A DNA stretch of 64,000 bases from JANXQE01 sp035651635 (GTDB taxonomy: Bacteria > Verrucomicrobiota > Verrucomicrobiia > Limisphaerales > UBA8199), in the NCBI GenBank assembly GCA_035651635.1, contig DASRFK010000068.1, positions 1 to 64,000 on the forward strand, in the 5' to 3' direction. How positions within the stretch are numbered: the stretch's first letter is position 1; each line of letters starts with the position of its first letter. The notes beneath the pieces were generated by a model. That model saw nothing but the letters and a program-made list of their open reading frames with translations, made no database searches and was not told the DNA's origin. Position numbers and translations under genes: made by a program. Below, in pieces: positions 16,461 through 25,835 of this stretch.

Positions 16461-18025
16461 TTGAAACTTGGAGGGACCGCAAAGGCAACCGGAGCCGCGC
16501 CGGTCGAAGCGGGCGCTCCTGCTTGCACCGGAGTGACCGGAGCCTCGAAGCTCCGCACGATGCGCTGCGCGCTGGGCTGAATTTTATCGGCCAGCAGCCG
16601 CGGGAAAAATCCGAAGACCAGCAACGCGGCCAACAAAATCGCAAAGGGCGTTTTGCGCCACGCATTATCCGCATCGGTCACTTTTTCCCACTTATCCGGC
16701 AATGGCCCGTGCAACATGACGCGGATGGCGCGCAACATGTAGACCGCCCCCACAATCAGCGCGGCCCAGCAGGCCAGGACTGTTACCGTGCGAAAGCCAT
16801 TCCAGGCGCCAAACAGGACCGTGATCTCTCCGGCAAAATTGGCAAAGCCGGGCAGACCGCAACCGGCGAACCCACCCATAATCAAGGCCCCACCGATGAA
16901 GGGCAGCCGCCGCAGCAGCCCACCGAGTTCATCCAGCTCCAAAGTGCCGGTTTGTTGATAAATGAATCCATTCAGCCCGAAGATCAGCGCGGCCAAAAAA
17001 CCGTGAGCGATCATCACCAGCACCGCGCCGGTCACTCCCACCACATTGAGGGTGGCGATGCCGAGAAACACAAAACCCATATGCGCCACGCTTGAATAGC
17101 CCGCCAGCCAATTGAAATTCTTTTGCCGCATGGCCACCCATCCGCAATACAGCAGGTTCCCCAGGCACAGCCACGCCACTGTGGGCATCCAGCTCCGGGC
17201 AGCGTCCGGCAGCAGCGGCAGCGCAATGCGAATCAGGCCGTACAAACCGAATTTTTTGAGCACGCCCGCATGCAACATGGCGGTGGCAGCTGGGGCGCTG
17301 CCGTACCCGAGCGGAGCCCAGGTGTGAAATGGCCAGAGCGAAACCAATACGCCGAACCCAAAAAGCAACAGGGGGAAGATGAAGTTTTGGCGCGACGCCG
17401 AAATCGGGTTCTGCGCCACATATTGAATGAGGACGGGCAGGTCGAAGGTATTGGCGCCCGATTGCAGGTAAAGCGCCAGCAAGCCCACCAGCGCGATCAG
17501 CGCTCCCAAGCTCAGATACAGCGTGATTTGGAACGTGGCATAGTTCTTCTGAGCGCCCCGCCCCCAAACCCCAATCATGATAAAGGTCGGCACCAGGGCC
17601 AATTCATGAAAGAAATAAAACAGGAACAGATCCAGCGATGCAAACGCCCCCAGCACGCCGCCAGTCATTACCAGCAGCAAAATATAGAATTCTTTTTCCC
17701 GCGTTTTAATTTCCCACGAAACACAGGAGGCGGCAAAGGCCACGATCGCTCCCATCAGGATCAATCCGACATTGATCCCGTCCACCCCAAGATGGTACCC
17801 GATGCCCACGGCCGGGACCCAAGCAGAGTATTGTTCGAACCGGAACCCGTCCTGACCCGCGGGCGCTCCGGGAAAGAGCAAGAACATCTTTAAAGCGAGC
17901 AGCGCCGAAATCAGCGTGGCAAAAACCGCCATACCTCGGATCACCACGCGGTACGTGCGTGGCACAAAAGTCAGCACTACGGCCATCGCAAGCGGCCAGC
18001 CGAGGATGTAAGTCAAAGTGCTCAT
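16457..18025 (-). CDS. nuoM: NADH-quinone oxidoreductase subunit M
   Basis: A 522-residue antiporter-like membrane subunit of complex I. The conserved 'FFHELALVPTFIMIGVWG' carries the essential Glu of transmembrane helix 5, and 'PFHTWAPLGYGSAPAATAMLHAGVLKKFGLYG' and 'AGYSSVAHMGFVFLG' follow. The C-terminus is Ala/Pro-rich (QAGAPASTGAAPVAFAV), an unusual extension compared with the common form. It overlaps nuoN and nuoL by 4 nt each. Confidence 0.95.
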   Translation of the reverse strand: MSTLTYILGWPLAMAVVLTFVPRTYRVVIRGMAVFATLISALLALKMFLLFPGAPAGQDGFRFEQYSAWVPAVGIGYHLGVDGINVGLILMGAIVAFAASCVSWEIKTREKEFYILLLVMTGGVLGAFASLDLFLFYFFHELALVPTFIMIGVWGRGAQKNYATFQITLYLSLGALIALVGLLALYLQSGANTFDLPVLIQYVAQNPISASRQNFIFPLLLFGFGVLVSLWPFHTWAPLGYGSAPAATAMLHAGVLKKFGLYGLIRIALPLLPDAARSWMPTVAWLCLGNLLYCGWVAMRQKNFNWLAGYSSVAHMGFVFLGIATLNVVGVTGAVLVMIAHGFLAALIFGLNGFIYQQTGTLELDELGGLLRRLPFIGGALIMGGFAGCGLPGFANFAGEITVLFGAWNGFRTVTVLACWAALIVGAVYMLRAIRVMLHGPLPDKWEKVTDADNAWRKTPFAILLAALLVFGFFPRLLADKIQPSAQRIVRSFEAPVTPVQAGAPASTGAAPVAFAVPPSFK

Positions 18026-19881
18026 CGCAGCATCAGCAGGAGCAGCAGGGCAACGCCGAGCGCGAAGAGGAAGGCATAAGTCTGCAAGTTGCCGGTCTGG
18101 ACCTCACGCAGGATGCGTCCAACGATTTCTGTGGTGCCATGCACGCCGCGCACGGCCAGCCCGGAAATCAACCATCGGTCGATCCAATCAACCACCGCCG
18201 CCAGGAAATCATGCCCCCGAATTACAGTTGCCTCGTATAACTCATCGAAATAGAACCGGTCGCGCATCCAGCGAGCCAGGACGCCAAGCCGGCCTGGAAG
18301 CGGATCGCTCGCCGCGCGCGCATATAACGTATACGCGCCGAAAAAGCCCAAGCCCACCGCCGCCAGCCCCAGCAAGGCCGCCACGGGTGAATGCGCAAAG
18401 GGCTCGACCAATTGCTGCCAAAAGGTCAGCGCCTGACCGGAATCAAACTGAGAGGCATAGACATTCTCGATTCCGATAAAACCGCCAATCACGCTGAGCA
18501 CAGCCAGCAGCCGGAGCGGAATCACAATGACCGGAGGGGATTCCTGGGCGTGGCCGGCCGTCTCTGATCGCGAAGACTGACCGAAGACGACCAGCACGAG
18601 GCGAAACATATAAAAGGTGGTCAGGATCGCGACGACTACGCCAAGCGCAAATGAACCATAGGCGTGTTGCTCCAGAGCGCGGCCGAGAATGGCGTCCTTG
18701 CTATAAAATCCGCTAAAGGGAACCAGGCCGGCCAGCGAGAGCGTTCCCGCGAGGAAGGTCCAAAAAGTGACGGGCATGCGTTGGCGCAAGCCCCCCATTT
18801 TCCAAATGTTTTGTTCGTGGTGCAACGCGAGGATCACCGAGCCGGCGCCCAGGAAGAGCAAGGCTTTGAAAAAGGCGTGCGTGGTCAGGTGGAACATGGC
18901 CTCGCGCGGGCCATGCAAACCGACGCCCATGACCATGTAACCGAGCTGCGACAGAGTCGAATAAGCGAGAATGCGTTTGATGTCGTCTTGCTGGACGGCA
19001 ATCAGTGCGGCCAGCAAGGCGGTGAACCCGCCAACCCACGAAATCACTTGCAGAGCCGGAGCGTTGAGCAGGAAAAAAACGCGGCAGAGCATGTAAACGC
19101 CGGCGGCGACCATGGTGGCCGCATGAATGAGCGCGCTGACCGGCGTCGGCCCTTCCATGGCGTCCGGCAGCCAGACGTGCAAAGGGAACTGCGCGCTCTT
19201 GCCCACCGCCCCGCAGAAAATCAGCAGACCGGCCACGGTGGCAGCGGTTCCCAGGGCTTGAGGATTGGCCAGCATGGTGGCTTCGAGTACCGAGAAGTTC
19301 AGCGAACCCAGAATTGCCCAGACCGTCAAAATGCCCAGGAGAAAACCGAAATCTCCCAGGCGATTCGTCAGAAACGCCTTCTTGCCCGCATCGGCCGCCG
19401 CTGGCCGTTCAAACCAAAAGCCGATCAGCAGATAGCTGGAGACTCCCACCAACTCCCAGAAAATGAACAGCTCGATAAAATTGTTGGCCAGGACAATTCC
19501 AAGCATGGAAAAGGTGAACAGGCTTAAACAGGCGAAAAAGCGCGCAAACCCAGCGTCGTCATGCATGTAGCCCCAGGAATAGACGTGAATGATGCCGGCA
19601 ACCCCAGTGACCACCAGCATCATGGCCAGGCTGAGCGGGTCGAACCGCAAACCGAAATCGATGTGAAACTGACCAATCCAGAGCCAGGTCGCCGCGGATT
19701 CGCGCGCCGGGCTCCAATGGTTAGCCGCAATGAAAATAACACTGAGAATGAAACCAATGATGACCGCGGCGATGGAAAGCCCGGCGCTCAACTGGCGGTT
19801 GCGCCGCGTAAACAAAGTGATCAGCCCCGCCGCCAGCAGCGGCAGGAACAGAACGATCCAGGGTAGAGCGACCAGCGTCAT
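18022..19881 (-). CDS. nuoL: NADH-quinone oxidoreductase subunit L
   Basis: A 619-residue antiporter-like subunit that carries the long lateral helix along the membrane arm of complex I. Signatures are 'FIFWELVGVSSYLLIGFWF', 'AQFPLHVWLPDAMEGPTPVSALIHAATMVAAGVYM', 'DDIKRILAYSTLSQLGYM' and 'THAFFKALLFLGAGSV'. The length is normal. The stop overlaps the nuoM start by 4 nt and the start is 1 nt from the nuoK stop. Confidence 0.97.
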   Translation of the reverse strand: MTLVALPWIVLFLPLLAAGLITLFTRRNRQLSAGLSIAAVIIGFILSVIFIAANHWSPARESAATWLWIGQFHIDFGLRFDPLSLAMMLVVTGVAGIIHVYSWGYMHDDAGFARFFACLSLFTFSMLGIVLANNFIELFIFWELVGVSSYLLIGFWFERPAAADAGKKAFLTNRLGDFGFLLGILTVWAILGSLNFSVLEATMLANPQALGTAATVAGLLIFCGAVGKSAQFPLHVWLPDAMEGPTPVSALIHAATMVAAGVYMLCRVFFLLNAPALQVISWVGGFTALLAALIAVQQDDIKRILAYSTLSQLGYMVMGVGLHGPREAMFHLTTHAFFKALLFLGAGSVILALHHEQNIWKMGGLRQRMPVTFWTFLAGTLSLAGLVPFSGFYSKDAILGRALEQHAYGSFALGVVVAILTTFYMFRLVLVVFGQSSRSETAGHAQESPPVIVIPLRLLAVLSVIGGFIGIENVYASQFDSGQALTFWQQLVEPFAHSPVAALLGLAAVGLGFFGAYTLYARAASDPLPGRLGVLARWMRDRFYFDELYEATVIRGHDFLAAVVDWIDRWLISGLAVRGVHGTTEIVGRILREVQTGNLQTYAFLFALGVALLLLLMLR

Positions 19882-19882
19882 G

Positions 19883-20188
19883 TTAGAGCTTCATGAGCGT
19901 GAGATCTTCCACATGAGCCGTCCGGCGCTTCCGATACAGCGCCACAATCAGCGCCAGGCCGACCGCGACTTCGGCCGCCGCCACCGTGATGATAAAAAAG
20001 ACGAAAACCTGTCCATCGAGATTGTTGTTGAATCGTGAAAAAGCGACCAGGGCCAGGTTGGCGGCGTTGAGCATCAGTTCGAGGCCCATGTAGATGACGA
20101 GCAAATTGCGGCGGACAATCACCCCGAGCAATCCCAGGCAAAACAGGATCACGCTGACGGTGAGGTAATGGGAGACGCCGATGTTCAT
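19883..20188 (-). CDS. nuoK: NADH-quinone oxidoreductase subunit K
   Basis: A 101-residue protein with three membrane helices. It contains the family motif 'GVIVRRNLLVIYMGLELMLNAANLALVAF', whose buried Glu is needed for proton translocation, followed by AAAEVAVGLALIVALYR with the second conserved Glu. The stop lies 1 nt before nuoL and the start overlaps nuoJ by 4 nt, so translation is coupled. Confidence 0.97.
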   Translation of the reverse strand: MNIGVSHYLTVSVILFCLGLLGVIVRRNLLVIYMGLELMLNAANLALVAFSRFNNNLDGQVFVFFIITVAAAEVAVGLALIVALYRKRRTAHVEDLTLMKL

Positions 20189-20694
20189 TTCAGTTCCTTT
20201 TTACTGAGCAAAACGACTCCCACCATCGCCACCAGCAACAGAATGGAAATGATTTCGAAGGGAAGCAGGTACTCGGTAAAGAGCAACCGGCCGAGCGGAG
20301 CGGTTCGGCCTTCCAGCACCGGCGCAGCTCCCGCGTTGATCGGCGATTGCAGCAGGCAGCGCAAGGCCATGGCGACGATCGTCCCGACCGATATCAAGCC
20401 GAGCACGATGGCGGTTTTCCTGACCTTGCGCCGTTCCTCGGCCGGCAAGTCCAGCAGCATAATCACGAAGAGGAACAGCACCATGACCGCCCCGGCGTAG
20501 ACCAGGACCTGCACGGCGGCCAGGAAGAAAGCGTGCAGCAACACAAACAGCCCGGCCAGGCAGGCAATCGTCAGCACCAGGAACATCGCGCTGGTCACTG
20601 GGTTGGTGCTGAACGGATTGAGCACCACCAGGAATCCGCACACCAGGGTTAGGAATGCGAAAACGTAAAATAAAATGTCAGGTAACTGCGCCAC
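20185..20694 (-). CDS. nuoJ: NADH-quinone oxidoreductase subunit J
   Basis: A 169-residue membrane subunit with five hydrophobic segments. 'LFVLLHAFFLAAVQVLVYAGAVMVLFLFVIMLLDL' is the NuoJ/ND6 signature, including the pi-bulge helix next to the quinone channel. It overlaps nuoK by 4 nt and is separated from nuoI by 75 bp. Confidence 0.95.
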   Translation of the reverse strand: MAQLPDILFYVFAFLTLVCGFLVVLNPFSTNPVTSAMFLVLTIACLAGLFVLLHAFFLAAVQVLVYAGAVMVLFLFVIMLLDLPAEERRKVRKTAIVLGLISVGTIVAMALRCLLQSPINAGAAPVLEGRTAPLGRLLFTEYLLPFEIISILLLVAMVGVVLLSKKELK

Positions 20695-20769
20695 AATTGT
20701 CCTTCTAAGCCCGTCAGCCGATTGGGCCCTGTTCTGCCAGCCCGTCGGTGGAGGTCGAGTGTATTCGCC

Positions 20770-21303
20770 TCAGGGCGGCACGCCCTGAGCCAGTGCTTCA
20801 TCCGCTTTCTTCTTCCACTTGCGGATTTGATCCTGATGCACTCCACCGAGATCGAGAAGTTTTTCTTTGTTATAAATCAGCTCTTGCCGCGTTTTTCCCG
20901 TGAGCGAGTAGTCTTTCAAAAGGAAGATCGCTTCCTCCGGACACACTTCCTGGCAGAACCCGCAGAAAATGCAACGGAGCATGTTTATCTCGAATTCCTT
21001 GGGCGCCTTTTCGACATTGCCAACCTCAGGCACGCCCGGCGGACCGGGCGGGGTGATGCGGATGGCTTTGGGCGGGCAAACGAATTCGCAAAGCTGGCAG
21101 GAAACGCATTTGGTTCGCCCTTCCTGATCTTTGACCAGGTACGGCGCGCCGCGATAGCCCTCCGGCACGACCCACTTCTCTTCCGGGTACTGCATGGTCA
21201 CTTTTTTCTTAAAAAAATGACGCAAGGTGATTCTGAACCCGCCGATGACCGCCGGCAGGTAAAGCCGTTCCCAGAAGTTCAGTTTTTTGCGCTTAACAAT
21301 CAT
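20770..21303 (-). CDS. nuoI: NADH-quinone oxidoreductase subunit I (two 4Fe-4S clusters)
   Basis: 177 residues from ATG 21303, which overlaps the nuoH stop as ATGA. A longer frame from 21429 runs into nuoH and is rejected. Two ferredoxin-type motifs bind clusters N6a and N6b: C66-x2-C69-x2-C72-x3-C76 (CVSCQLCEFVCP) and C111-x2-C114-x2-C117-x3-C121 (CIFCGFCQEVCP). They pass electrons from NuoG towards NuoB. The basic amphipathic N-terminus (MIVKRKKLNFWERLYLP) anchors the subunit to the membrane arm. The short Lys/Ala-rich tail is ordinary. Confidence 0.96.
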   Translation of the reverse strand: MIVKRKKLNFWERLYLPAVIGGFRITLRHFFKKKVTMQYPEEKWVVPEGYRGAPYLVKDQEGRTKCVSCQLCEFVCPPKAIRITPPGPPGVPEVGNVEKAPKEFEINMLRCIFCGFCQEVCPEEAIFLLKDYSLTGKTRQELIYNKEKLLDLGGVHQDQIRKWKKKADEALAQGVPP

Positions 21304-22343
21304 TTTGCCACCAGCCAAAGCACCAGCGCGGTGACCACAATGTTGGCCAGCGACAGCGGTATGAACCGCCGCCAGCCCAAGTTCATCAATTGGTCGTACC
21401 GAAAACGCGGCCACATCCAGCGCACCCAAATCACCATGAATTCGACGAAGAACATTTTCGCCAGAAAAATCCCGATGTGCGCCACGCCCATCCCGATGGA
21501 TTGAGCGGGTTGATTAAGTCCCGCAAAGGGCAGCGTCCACCCGCCCAGAAACAGCGTCACGAGCATCGCCGAGGCGGCCGTCATCGCAGCATATTCGCCC
21601 ATGAAAAACAACGCGAACTTAATGGAGCTATACTCAACGTTGTAGCCGCCGGCCAGTTCCTGCTCCGACTCGGGCAGATCGAACGGCAATCGGTTGGTCT
21701 CGGCGAACATCGCGGCCAGAAAAATCCCAAAGGCCAGGGGTTGTTTGAAAATGAGCCAGGCTCCGCTCGCCTGGTAGCTGACGACGTCGCTCAGATTCAG
21801 ACTGCCCACTAACAGGAAAATCGGAATCACCGACATACCCATCGCAATTTCGTACGAGATCATCTGGGCGCTCGAACGGATCCCGCCCAGGAACGGATAC
21901 TTGGAATTGGCGGCGTAACCGGCCAGCACGATGCCATACACACCCAGCGAAACGATGCCGAACGTGTAGAGAATCCCCACGTTCAAGTCCGCAATCACCA
22001 TTTTCTGCGCGCCAAGCTGCGAGCCGAACGGGATGATCGCCACCGTCAGCAGGCTCGGAATCATCACGATTGCGGGGGCGAGCCAGAAATAAGCTTTGCG
22101 CACGTGGGCCGGAGTGAAGTCTTCCTTCAGAAAGGCTTTGACCCCATCCGCGGCCGGTTGCAGCAAGCCGAAGATCCCAACCCGATTTGGGCCGCGCCGG
22201 TCCTGGATCGCGGCGGACAGCTTGCGCTCGACCCAGACAGCGTAGGCCACAATGAACATCAGGATCGCGAACACGCAAATGATCTTAATCGCGCTGAATA
22301 GCGCGAATTGGCTTGTCGGAGTGAGATGATCGATCCACGTCAT
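21300..22343 (-). CDS. nuoH: NADH-quinone oxidoreductase subunit H
   Basis: A 347-residue membrane subunit that forms the quinone-binding chamber with NuoB and NuoD. Visible signatures are 'WVERKLSAAIQDRRGPNRVGI', 'LQPAADGVKAFLKED', 'GWAANSKYPFLGGIRSSAQMISYEIAMG' type sequence (here GYAANSKYPFLGG), and 'FDLPESEQELAGGYNVEYS'. The stop overlaps nuoI and the start overlaps nuoG by 4 nt each. Confidence 0.97.
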   Translation of the reverse strand: MTWIDHLTPTSQFALFSAIKIICVFAILMFIVAYAVWVERKLSAAIQDRRGPNRVGIFGLLQPAADGVKAFLKEDFTPAHVRKAYFWLAPAIVMIPSLLTVAIIPFGSQLGAQKMVIADLNVGILYTFGIVSLGVYGIVLAGYAANSKYPFLGGIRSSAQMISYEIAMGMSVIPIFLLVGSLNLSDVVSYQASGAWLIFKQPLAFGIFLAAMFAETNRLPFDLPESEQELAGGYNVEYSSIKFALFFMGEYAAMTAASAMLVTLFLGGWTLPFAGLNQPAQSIGMGVAHIGIFLAKMFFVEFMVIWVRWMWPRFRYDQLMNLGWRRFIPLSLANIVVTALVLWLVAK

Positions 22344-24034
22344 AACGCCACGCTCACGCCGGTGTCGGCTAACTGCGCCCAGGTCACGTCCTTCAGAGCG
22401 GGCAGGTCAGCCGCCATTTGGTTGAAGAGCCCTTCGATGCTGGCGTAACCATTCTGACCGGTGGTGTTGAACATTAATTCGTGCAGGAATTCCCATTCCG
22501 GCCGCGCGTCTCCCGGCGGTTCCACCGCTTTCATGAATCGTTGCACCCGACCTTTGGCATTGATGAACGTTCCCCGCTTCTCCAGATGAGCGCAGCCCGG
22601 CAGCAGGTAATGGGCTAAGCCGGTGGTCGCATTGGGCAAAATATCGCTTACGACCAGCAATTCGAGTCGGCCAAGCAATTCCGGGCCCATGCCGGCCTTG
22701 GTTACGTCCTCGCCGAATACAAACAGAGCTTTGATTTTTCCCGAGCGAATACCCTCCGCAATTTTCGGCAGGTTCGCTCCCATGGGCTCGGCGGCAACGC
22801 CGGTGACTCGCGCGCCGGTGCTGTTTGGATTGCGATCCGCATTAAGCAATAACTTGTCGCCTTCACCCTGCCGCGGGACCGAATCGGTAATGGCGTTCAT
22901 TTGCCGGCCGAATCGCGCGAGGAGGTACAGTTCCTCGGTTGTCTGGCGCGCGGAAGCGATGATTGCAGCTGAACCTGGCGGCAATCCCTTCACCTGTTGC
23001 GCGACCTCTTTCAGGGCGGCGCTCCAGCCTGGCGACGTCGCGTTCGGACCCCGCACCTTGGCGAGCCGGTCGGGACGTCCCACCCATTTGTAATTCAGCC
23101 GTCCATAGTCGCACATCCAGGACGAATTGACGGCGTCGTTTTCCCGCGGTTCGAACCGATAAACTTTCTCCTCGCGCGAGCCGACGATGATGTTGCAGCC
23201 GGTGGCACAGCTCGCGCACAAGCTTTTGGTTTCTTTCAGAAACCAAACCCGCATTTGGAAACGAAAATCTTTTGAAGTCAACGCGCCTACGGGGCAAATA
23301 TCCACCGTGTTGAGCGTGTAATTGTTATCGAAGCTTTTGCCGGGATAGGCGGTGAGGGTGTTGTAACTGCCCCGGTTGACGATGCCCAGCGCATCATCGC
23401 CAACGATATCCTTCGTGAACCGAATACAGCGGGTGCACAAGATGCAGCGCTCGTCATCGAGCACGATTCGCGGGCCGAGCTCGACGCGTTTTGGCTTATG
23501 GACCTTTGCCTCAACAAAGCGGCTTTCCGACTGGCCGTAATCCACCGAGTACTCTTGCAGCTTGCATTCGCCCGCCTGGTCGCAAATCGGGCAGTCCAGC
23601 GGATGGTTGATTAGCAGAAACTCCAGCACTCCCTGGCGCATTTGTTTGACGTTGGATGTGTTGGTGTAAATCTCCATTCCCGGAGAAACCGGGGTGGCAC
23701 AGGCAATCGCCGGCCGCGGCGATTTAGAAATCTTGGGCGTACCGTCGGGATTGAGAATGGGCTTGCGATCGGGGCCCATGGCGGGGATGCCGAACTCGAC
23801 CAGGCACATGCGGCAGTTGCCCGCCACTGGAAGCTTCGGATGATAGCAGTAATGTGGAATATCGACCCGCGCCACATTGCATGCCTGAATCATAGTCGTG
23901 GGCAGAGGCTTCCCCGTCAGCGGGTCCGGCGAGGTTTTGGGCACCTCGACTTCCTTGCCGTCGACGCGAATCTTTATCTTGTCGACGGCCGGCGCCGCAG
24001 GCTTCGATTCGGTGGTTGAGGTTGCCGGAGTCAT
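22340..24034 (-). CDS. nuoG: NADH-quinone oxidoreductase subunit G (short form)
   Basis: A 564-residue iron-sulfur subunit. A 2Fe-2S domain comes first (CNVARVDIPHYCYHP, then GNCRMCLVE), next the His/Cys-ligated 4Fe-4S motif HPLDCPICDQAGECKLQ, then CILCTRCIRF and further Cys in SLCASCATGCNI. The molybdopterin-oxidoreductase-like C-terminal part is much shortened relative to the roughly 900-residue Escherichia coli NuoG, keeping the 'FVFGEDVTKAGMG..LLGRLELLVVSDI' and 'HLEKRGTFINAKGRVQ' blocks. The Pro-rich start MTPATSTTESKPAAP is an extra leader. It lies 14 bp after nuoF. Confidence 0.93.
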   Translation of the reverse strand: MTPATSTTESKPAAPAVDKIKIRVDGKEVEVPKTSPDPLTGKPLPTTMIQACNVARVDIPHYCYHPKLPVAGNCRMCLVEFGIPAMGPDRKPILNPDGTPKISKSPRPAIACATPVSPGMEIYTNTSNVKQMRQGVLEFLLINHPLDCPICDQAGECKLQEYSVDYGQSESRFVEAKVHKPKRVELGPRIVLDDERCILCTRCIRFTKDIVGDDALGIVNRGSYNTLTAYPGKSFDNNYTLNTVDICPVGALTSKDFRFQMRVWFLKETKSLCASCATGCNIIVGSREEKVYRFEPRENDAVNSSWMCDYGRLNYKWVGRPDRLAKVRGPNATSPGWSAALKEVAQQVKGLPPGSAAIIASARQTTEELYLLARFGRQMNAITDSVPRQGEGDKLLLNADRNPNSTGARVTGVAAEPMGANLPKIAEGIRSGKIKALFVFGEDVTKAGMGPELLGRLELLVVSDILPNATTGLAHYLLPGCAHLEKRGTFINAKGRVQRFMKAVEPPGDARPEWEFLHELMFNTTGQNGYASIEGLFNQMAADLPALKDVTWAQLADTGVSVAL

Positions 24035-24048
24035 TTTGCTTTGCTGCG

Positions 24049-25488
24049 CTAAGCCGGGAGGCTGACTTTGGCTGGTTCAACGCGCCGGGCCGCCGCTTCA
24101 AGGGCGAGCCTGCGCCGTTCTTCATCGGCGGCGCCGCGCGCGATGAATTCGTCCTTAAACTTTGCCACAAAGCTTTGCACCGGCCAGGAGCAGGCTTCTC
24201 CGAAAGCGCAAATGGTGCGGCCCCCGGGGATGTTGTCCGCGATGCGCACCAGGTAATCCGCGTCGGCCTTTCGTCCCTCTCCATGCGTGAGGCGATGCAG
24301 GGCTTTGGCCATCCAGAGCGAGCCCTCGCGGCAGGGGGTGCATTGGCCGCAGCTTTCATGGGCGTAAAACTCGCTCAGATTCGCCAGCGCCTGGACGATA
24401 TCGGTTGAATCGTCCATCACAATGATGGCGCCCGAACCGGACATGCTCCCGGCGGCGATCAGCGAATCAAAGTCATAAGGCAAGTCCAGCATTTCGACCT
24501 CCTGCTCAGCGTCCTTGCCATCAGGTCCCTTGCGTTTAAGCCTGAACTTTTCCCCCGCTTTGAAAACTTTGGCGGAGGAGCCGCCGGGGATGATTGCTTT
24601 AAGTTTTCGACCCTCACGCAAACCGCCACCAAACGCCGGATCCTCGATTAACTGGCCAATCGTCACTTTCCCAACTTCAACTTCGTAGTACCCCGGGCGC
24701 TTGACATGCCCGCTGATGCTGACGATTCGCGTGCCCGTATTGTTGGGCGTGCCCATTTTGGCAAATTCGGCTCCGCCCATGGCGACGATGTGCTTTACTG
24801 CGCACAGCGTCTCAACATTGTTCACAATTGTGGGACACATATAGAGCCCCAGCACCGCCGGGAAGTAAGGCGGCTTGATCCGCGGATACGCCCGCTTGCC
24901 TTCCAACGATTCAATCAACCCGGTTTCCTCGCCGCAAATGTAAGCGCCGGCTCCACGATGCACGTGGATCTCCAGGTCGTATCCACTGCCGAGGATATTC
25001 TTGCCCAGTAGATTTCTGGCGCGCGCCTCTTTGAGTGCGCGGTTGAGGATTTTCGCGCCTTCCACGAACTCACCGCGGATATAAATGTACGCCAGGTGCA
25101 CATCGTTGGCGTAGCAGGAGATGATCATCCCCTCGATCATCTGGTGCGGATCTTTGTAAAGGATCTGCTTGTCCTTGAAAGTGCCGGGCTCCGATTCGTC
25201 GGCGTTGCAAATCAGGTAAATCGGTTTGCCGCTTTTGCGATCCACAAACGACCACTTCAGCCCGCACGAAAAACCCGCCCCGCCACGCCCGCGCAATCCG
25301 GAAAGTTTCACGTCATCGCGGATTTGCTCGGAGCCGCTGACTTGCCTGCCATCGGGCAGGGTCTTGGGCTGAATGGCCAGGGCTTTCTTGAGAGCTTCGT
25401 ACCCGCTATGCCGCAAATAGCACTCCAGATCCGGTGTGTAACCGGGCTCATCGGCGTATTTGAGAATCAGGCGGCGTTCAGCGGGCAT
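24049..25488 (-). CDS. nuoF: NADH-quinone oxidoreductase subunit F (FMN/NADH site)
   Basis: 479 residues from ATG 25488 (MPAERRLILKYADEPGY). A longer frame to 25596 reads through the palindromic element upstream and is rejected. NuoF accepts hydride from NADH: the FMN/NADH region 'LRGRGGAGFSCGLKW' and ICNADESEPGTFKD are intact, as is 'GAGAYICGEETGLIESLEG'. The N3 4Fe-4S cluster ligands are SCGQCTPC plus a distal Cys in CAFGEAC. An insertion around KAGEKFRLKRKGPDGKDAEQ is longer than usual. The gene is cut off from nuoE by 352 bp containing a repeat element and a plus-strand tRNA, so it may need its own promoter. Confidence 0.95.
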   Translation of the reverse strand: MPAERRLILKYADEPGYTPDLECYLRHSGYEALKKALAIQPKTLPDGRQVSGSEQIRDDVKLSGLRGRGGAGFSCGLKWSFVDRKSGKPIYLICNADESEPGTFKDKQILYKDPHQMIEGMIISCYANDVHLAYIYIRGEFVEGAKILNRALKEARARNLLGKNILGSGYDLEIHVHRGAGAYICGEETGLIESLEGKRAYPRIKPPYFPAVLGLYMCPTIVNNVETLCAVKHIVAMGGAEFAKMGTPNNTGTRIVSISGHVKRPGYYEVEVGKVTIGQLIEDPAFGGGLREGRKLKAIIPGGSSAKVFKAGEKFRLKRKGPDGKDAEQEVEMLDLPYDFDSLIAAGSMSGSGAIIVMDDSTDIVQALANLSEFYAHESCGQCTPCREGSLWMAKALHRLTHGEGRKADADYLVRIADNIPGGRTICAFGEACSWPVQSFVAKFKDEFIARGAADEERRRLALEAAARRVEPAKVSLPA

Positions 25489-25519
25489 GGCAGTTGGAGG
25501 TATGATTAGACAGATACGT
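25489..25519. other. Short leader between nuoF and the repeat element
   Basis: Immediately upstream of nuoF on the minus strand. No GGAGG-type site is present here. The reverse complement reads CCTCCAACTGCC before the ATG. Confidence 0.3.
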
Positions 25520-25646
25520 GGTAGGGACATCGCGCCGCGATGTCCCCGCCCGCGTTCAGCGGGCGGAAGTACCGGGGGTGCACTGCTGAATTCCACCCGC
25601 TGCGCCGCTGAACGCGGCGCGGACGGCGCAGCGCGCCGTCCCTACC
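25520..25646. repeat. MITE-like palindromic element, copy A (inverted orientation)
   Basis: A 127-bp element with terminal inverted repeats GGTAGGGAC/GTCCCTACC. It is a string of hairpins: GGGACATCGCG/CGCGATGTCCC (25524-25546), CGCCCGC-GTTCA-GCGGGCG, GCGCCGC-TGAAC-GCGGCGC and GGACGGCGC-AGC-GCGCCGTCC (25621-25641). Its reverse complement has the same two ends as the element at 38260-38390 but a different 45-bp core. A partial extra arm follows at 25647-25682 (the GGACGGCGC hairpin again at 25657-25677). There is no coding sequence. Confidence 0.8.
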
Positions 25647-25761
25647 ATGGCCGCGCGGACGGCGCAGCGCGCCGTCCCTACCCGGGCTGGCAGGCACGAG
25701 CGCAAGCGGGTGGTCGAGCCTTGACTCCCGGAGCGGAAAATCTAATTTAGAGGCGCGCCTT

Positions 25762-25835
25762 TGCCCGATGGTGTAACGGTAGCACAGCAGACTCTGGATC
25801 TGTTTGTCATGGTTCAAATCCATGTCGGGCAGCCA
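25762..25835 (+). tRNA. tRNA-Gln(CTG)
   Basis: A 74-nt cloverleaf with CCA encoded. Acceptor stem TGCCCGA/TCGGGCA, D-arm GTGT...GCAC with AACGGTA in the loop, anticodon stem GCAGA/TCTGT with loop CTCTGGA (anticodon CTG, codon CAG), and T-arm CATGG-TTCAAAT-CCATG. It lies on the plus strand inside the otherwise minus-strand nuo cluster, 6 bp beyond the nuoE stop. Confidence 0.95.

Noticed and set aside
18664..19527. 287-residue plus-strand frame over nuoL
   Set aside because: Shadow of the nuoL gene; rich in Gln/Arg/His as expected from the complement of membrane-protein codons.
24049..25596. Longer start of nuoF at 25596
   Set aside because: The extension is translated from the palindromic element and does not match NuoF.
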